Source: an uncultured Planctomycetaceae bacterium
GTDB taxonomy: Bacteria; Planctomycetota; Planctomycetia; Pirellulales; Pirellulaceae
DNA: 24,053 nt
Direction: 5' to 3'
NCBI GenBank assembly: GCA_903927685.1
Contig: CAIYOB010000551.1
Span: 1 to 24,053, forward strand
This document shows positions 21,849 to 24,053 of the stretch, piece by piece (within the stretch, counting starts at the first letter, position 1; every line of letters begins with the position of its first letter). Made by a program: the position numbers and the translations under genes. The notes beneath the pieces were generated by a model. The model was given only the letters and a program-made list of their open reading frames with translations. It was not told where the DNA came from and did no database searches.

Positions 21849-21995
21849 CCAGCGCCCCGTCAATGCGAAGGAGGTTGGGTGGGTGCCTGGGGTCGAGCCA
21901 CGAGGAACGAGTGGCGATCCCCCAGGTCTTGCCTCTGGGGGCTCGCTGCGCTCGACCCCAGGCACCCGAACCTTGGGCCTTGACGGCGCGCTAGG
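21849..21995. repeat. Dispersed inverted-repeat element, copy 2 (after hybrid kinase)
   Basis: The 87-bp core (21881-21967) has perfect 18-bp outer arms (21881-21898 and 21950-21967) and inner arms 21914-21925 and 21935-21946 with one mismatch. The symmetry extends outward: CCAGCGCCCCGTCAA (21849-21863) is nearly the reverse complement of TTGACGGCGCGCTAGG (21980-21995), whose CTA is the kinase stop on the minus strand. It fills most of the gap to the IMPase-family gene. Confidence 0.9.
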
Positions 21996-24053
21996 CCATT
22001 CCCCAGTGCGCTCGCATCGCCTCCCGCAGCCGCGCGAACTCCGCCTCCAGTTCGGGCAGCCGGGACCGCAGCGTGTCGAGCTGTCCCGCCTTGCCGGCCT
22101 GTTCCAGCTGCCACGCCACCGCGCTCATCGCCTCGCCGCCGACCGTGGCCGCTGCGCCCTTGATCCGGTGCGCATGGCTGCCGGCTTCCTCCGCGCTTCC
22201 GGCGGCGACGCTGGCCTGCAGCTGGTCGAGTTGCCGCGGGATATCCCCCAGGAACTGTTCGGTGATCTTCCGCGCAAACGCCTCGTCGTCCATCAGCCGC
22301 GCGAGCAGGGCGGCATGGTCAAAGACGAGCGGCGGCGGCGCCCAGTTGGCGGGCGGAGGCGAGGTGCTCGGACGGGTCTGGGAAGGCTCGGATGGAGCCG
22401 CATGCGGGTCTGTCACTTCAGGTGTCCCTCGGGTCGGGTCTGGGGGTGGAAACGAAACGTCTTCCCGGGCATCGGCAGCGCGGCTCGGGGTTGGACCTTC
22501 TCCGTCCGCCGGCGGCGCGCTGAGCGTCTGCGGGTCCTGGCGAGGCAGCCACTGGTCCAAGGCGGCCACGAGGGCGGCGACTTCGATCGGTTTGACCACA
22601 TAGTCACTCATGCCGGCGGCCAGGCATTCCTCGCGGTCGCCCTGCAGGGCCCGCGCGGTCAAGGCGATGATGGGGATCCCATGATCGCGCACCGCAGAGT
22701 GGGGATCGCGGATTCGCCGGCTGGCCTCCAGGCCGTCCATCTGCGGCATCTGCACGTCCATCAGGACCAAATCGTAGGGGATGGTCTCCAGGGCGCTGAG
22801 CACCTCGGCGCCGTCGGCCACGGCGTCGGCACTCAGGCCCAGCTTCTTCAAGATCCCCAGGACCACCTGCTGGTTCGTGGAATTGTCTTCGGCCAGCAGG
22901 ATCCTCGCCTTGCGGCGAGCCAAGCAGCCCGCGAGATGCGTGGGGTTGGGGAGGCTCTCCTCCGGCCGGTCCGCCGGTTCCCGGCCGCGTTCGACAGCCA
23001 GCGCGCTGGCGAGCACATTCCGCAGATCCGTATGCCGAATGGGTTTGGTGAGGCAGGCCAGATAGCCGGTCTCTGCCAAATGGGCCGTCTGGCAGGGCCA
23101 GCCCAGGGAGGTCAGGAGGACAATCGGCGTGCCGGACAAGTCCGGGTCCGAGCGGATCGCCAGGCTGACCACGTCGCCGTTCATGCCCGGCATGTGGGTG
23201 TCAATCAAGGCGACCTGAAACGGATCACGCTCGGCGCGGGCCCGGCGCAGGGCCTCGATGGCCGTGGGGCCATCAGGGACCTCCTCGGGACGCATGCCCC
23301 AGGAAGCCAGCCGGACGTGCAGGATTTCGCGGCTGGTCGGGTTGTCGTCCGCGACCAGGACCCGCTTGCCGGGCAGGTCCGCGTCCGAGACCGGCGGCGC
23401 CGTGGCGGCCTGTTTTTCGAAGCGGGCCGTGAACCAGAATTCCGAACCCCGGCCCTGCTCACTGGCGACGCCGATTTCCCCGCCCATCAACTCGGCCAAC
23501 TGCTTGGAGATCGCCAGCCCCAAGCCGGTCCCGCCGTACTCGCGGGTCGTCGACGCGTCCACCTGACTGAATTTCTTGAACAGCAGGTCCAAGCGGTCCC
23601 GGGCGATCCCGATGCCGGTGTCCCGGACTGAGAACCGGAGCAGGACCCCGGTCTCGGTCTCCGTCTGGACCGCCACGCGCACGGCGACCTGCCCTTGGTG
23701 CGTGAATTTGATGGCGTTCCCAGCCAGGTTGGTGAGGATCTGGCGGAGACGGCCGGGATCCCCCCGCAACTTCGTCGGCGCCGCCGGGTCCACGCTGCAG
23801 AAGAAGTCGAGCCCTTGTTCGTGCACGCGCACCGCCAGCGTGGAGGAAAAGTCGTCCAACAGGCTGATCAGGTCGAAGTCCAGGATCTCCAAGTCCAGCT
23901 TGCCCGCTTCGATCTTGGAGAAATCGAGGATGTCGTTGATCAGGCCGAGGAGGGAATCGGCGCTGGTCCGGACGATCTCCGCATACCGCCGCTGCTCGTC
24001 GTTCAGGGCCGTATCGAGCAGCAAGCCCGTCATGCCGATCACGCCGTTCATCG
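21991..24053 (-). CDS. Hybrid sensor histidine kinase/response regulator with Hpt domain, 5' end outside window
   Basis: At least 686 C-terminal residues are visible; the frame runs off the window. It begins [14 protein letters not shown], which normally follows SHEIRTP, so the phosphoacceptor His lies just beyond the edge. Domains in order, counted from that Met: rest of HisKA (1-55), HATPase (about 98-212; [26 protein letters not shown]), REC1 (about 228-350; Asp284), REC2 (about 382-500; Asp432), a Pro-rich linker (505-575) and Hpt (about 580-680; AHRIKGAA with His628). Both receivers keep the acidic pair, Thr/Ser and Lys. The layout is that of BarA/TorS-like phosphorelay kinases. The sensing part is not visible, so the signal is unknown. 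It is transcribed towards the IMPase-family gene. Confidence 0.93.
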   Translation of the reverse strand, partial: MNGVIGMTGLLLDTALNDEQRRYAEIVRTSADSLLGLINDILDFSKIEAGKLDLEILDFDLISLLDDFSSTLAVRVHEQGLDFFCSVDPAAPTKLRGDPGRLRQILTNLAGNAIKFTHQGQVAVRVAVQTETETGVLLRFSVRDTGIGIARDRLDLLFKKFSQVDASTTREYGGTGLGLAISKQLAELMGGEIGVASEQGRGSEFWFTARFEKQAATAPPVSDADLPGKRVLVADDNPTSREILHVRLASWGMRPEEVPDGPTAIEALRRARAERDPFQVALIDTHMPGMNGDVVSLAIRSDPDLSGTPIVLLTSLGWPCQTAHLAETGYLACLTKPIRHTDLRNVLASALAVERGREPADRPEESLPNPTHLAGCLARRKARILLAEDNSTNQQVVLGILKKLGLSADAVADGAEVLSALETIPYDLVLMDVQMPQMDGLEASRRIRDPHSAVRDHGIPIIALTARALQGDREECLAAGMSDYVVKPIEVAALVAALDQWLPRQDPQTLSAPPADGEGPTPSRAADAREDVSFPPPDPTRGTPEVTDPHAAPSEPSQTRPSTSPPPANWAPPPLVFDHAALLARLMDDEAFARKITEQFLGDIPRQLDQLQASVAAGSAEEAGSHAHRIKGAAATVGGEAMSAVAWQLEQAGKAGQLDTLRSRLPELEAEFARLREAMRAHWGMA

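Overview
The window reads as chromosomal DNA from a high-GC bacterium, most likely a member of the Planctomycetota. The support is a bacterial beta-RFAP synthase (tetrahydromethanopterin pathway), several Tat-exported or secreted single-domain enzymes, an aspartate kinase with four ACT domains, an alanine/lysine-rich HU protein, a toroid-repeat protein, and dispersed GC-rich inverted repeats of a kind I associate with planctomycete intergenic regions. No rRNA, tRNA, CRISPR array, transposase or prophage gene is visible. Taxonomy is inference from gene content; no marker gene is present.

Layout. 2-4068 (+): the end of a terpenoid-cyclase-fold repeat protein, then cmk, plsC, a DUF47 PhoU-like protein and a PiT phosphate permease, closely spaced. 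4191-5207 (+): a Tat-dependent aldo/keto reductase, convergent with a two-gene minus-strand unit (7203-5222) in which a beta-RFAP synthase overlaps a secreted alpha/beta hydrolase by ATGA. 7390-13497 (+): the most interesting block, an apparent five-gene operon encoding a large TPR protein with an acidic tract, a J-domain protein whose HPD motif reads PPE, a GrpE-like protein with an acidic tail, an Hsp70, and a small zinc-ribbon protein. Together these look like a complete dedicated Hsp70 machine (chaperone, J partner, exchange factor) with non-standard co-chaperones. A 44-bp direct repeat flanks the zinc-ribbon gene and includes the last codons of hsp70.

13641-14063 (-) encodes a secreted protein with cysteines at a six-residue period. 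14541-16106 (+) is a Tat-exported protein of the fucose-isomerase-like fold. An ArsR-type regulator (+) and an HU protein (-) converge on a roughly 90-nt nested inverted repeat. The HU promoter is preceded by four helically phased heptamers.

17613-24053 (-): aspartate kinase and an ApgM-family protein form a unit that makes a homoserine-kinase role for the ApgM protein plausible. An inositol-monophosphatase-family enzyme follows, then the 3' part of a hybrid sensor kinase (HisKA-HATPase-REC-REC-Hpt). Two copies of an 87-bp inverted-repeat element (81/87 identical) each lie 23 bp beyond the stop codon of a minus-strand gene, and the similarity continues up to the stop codon itself.
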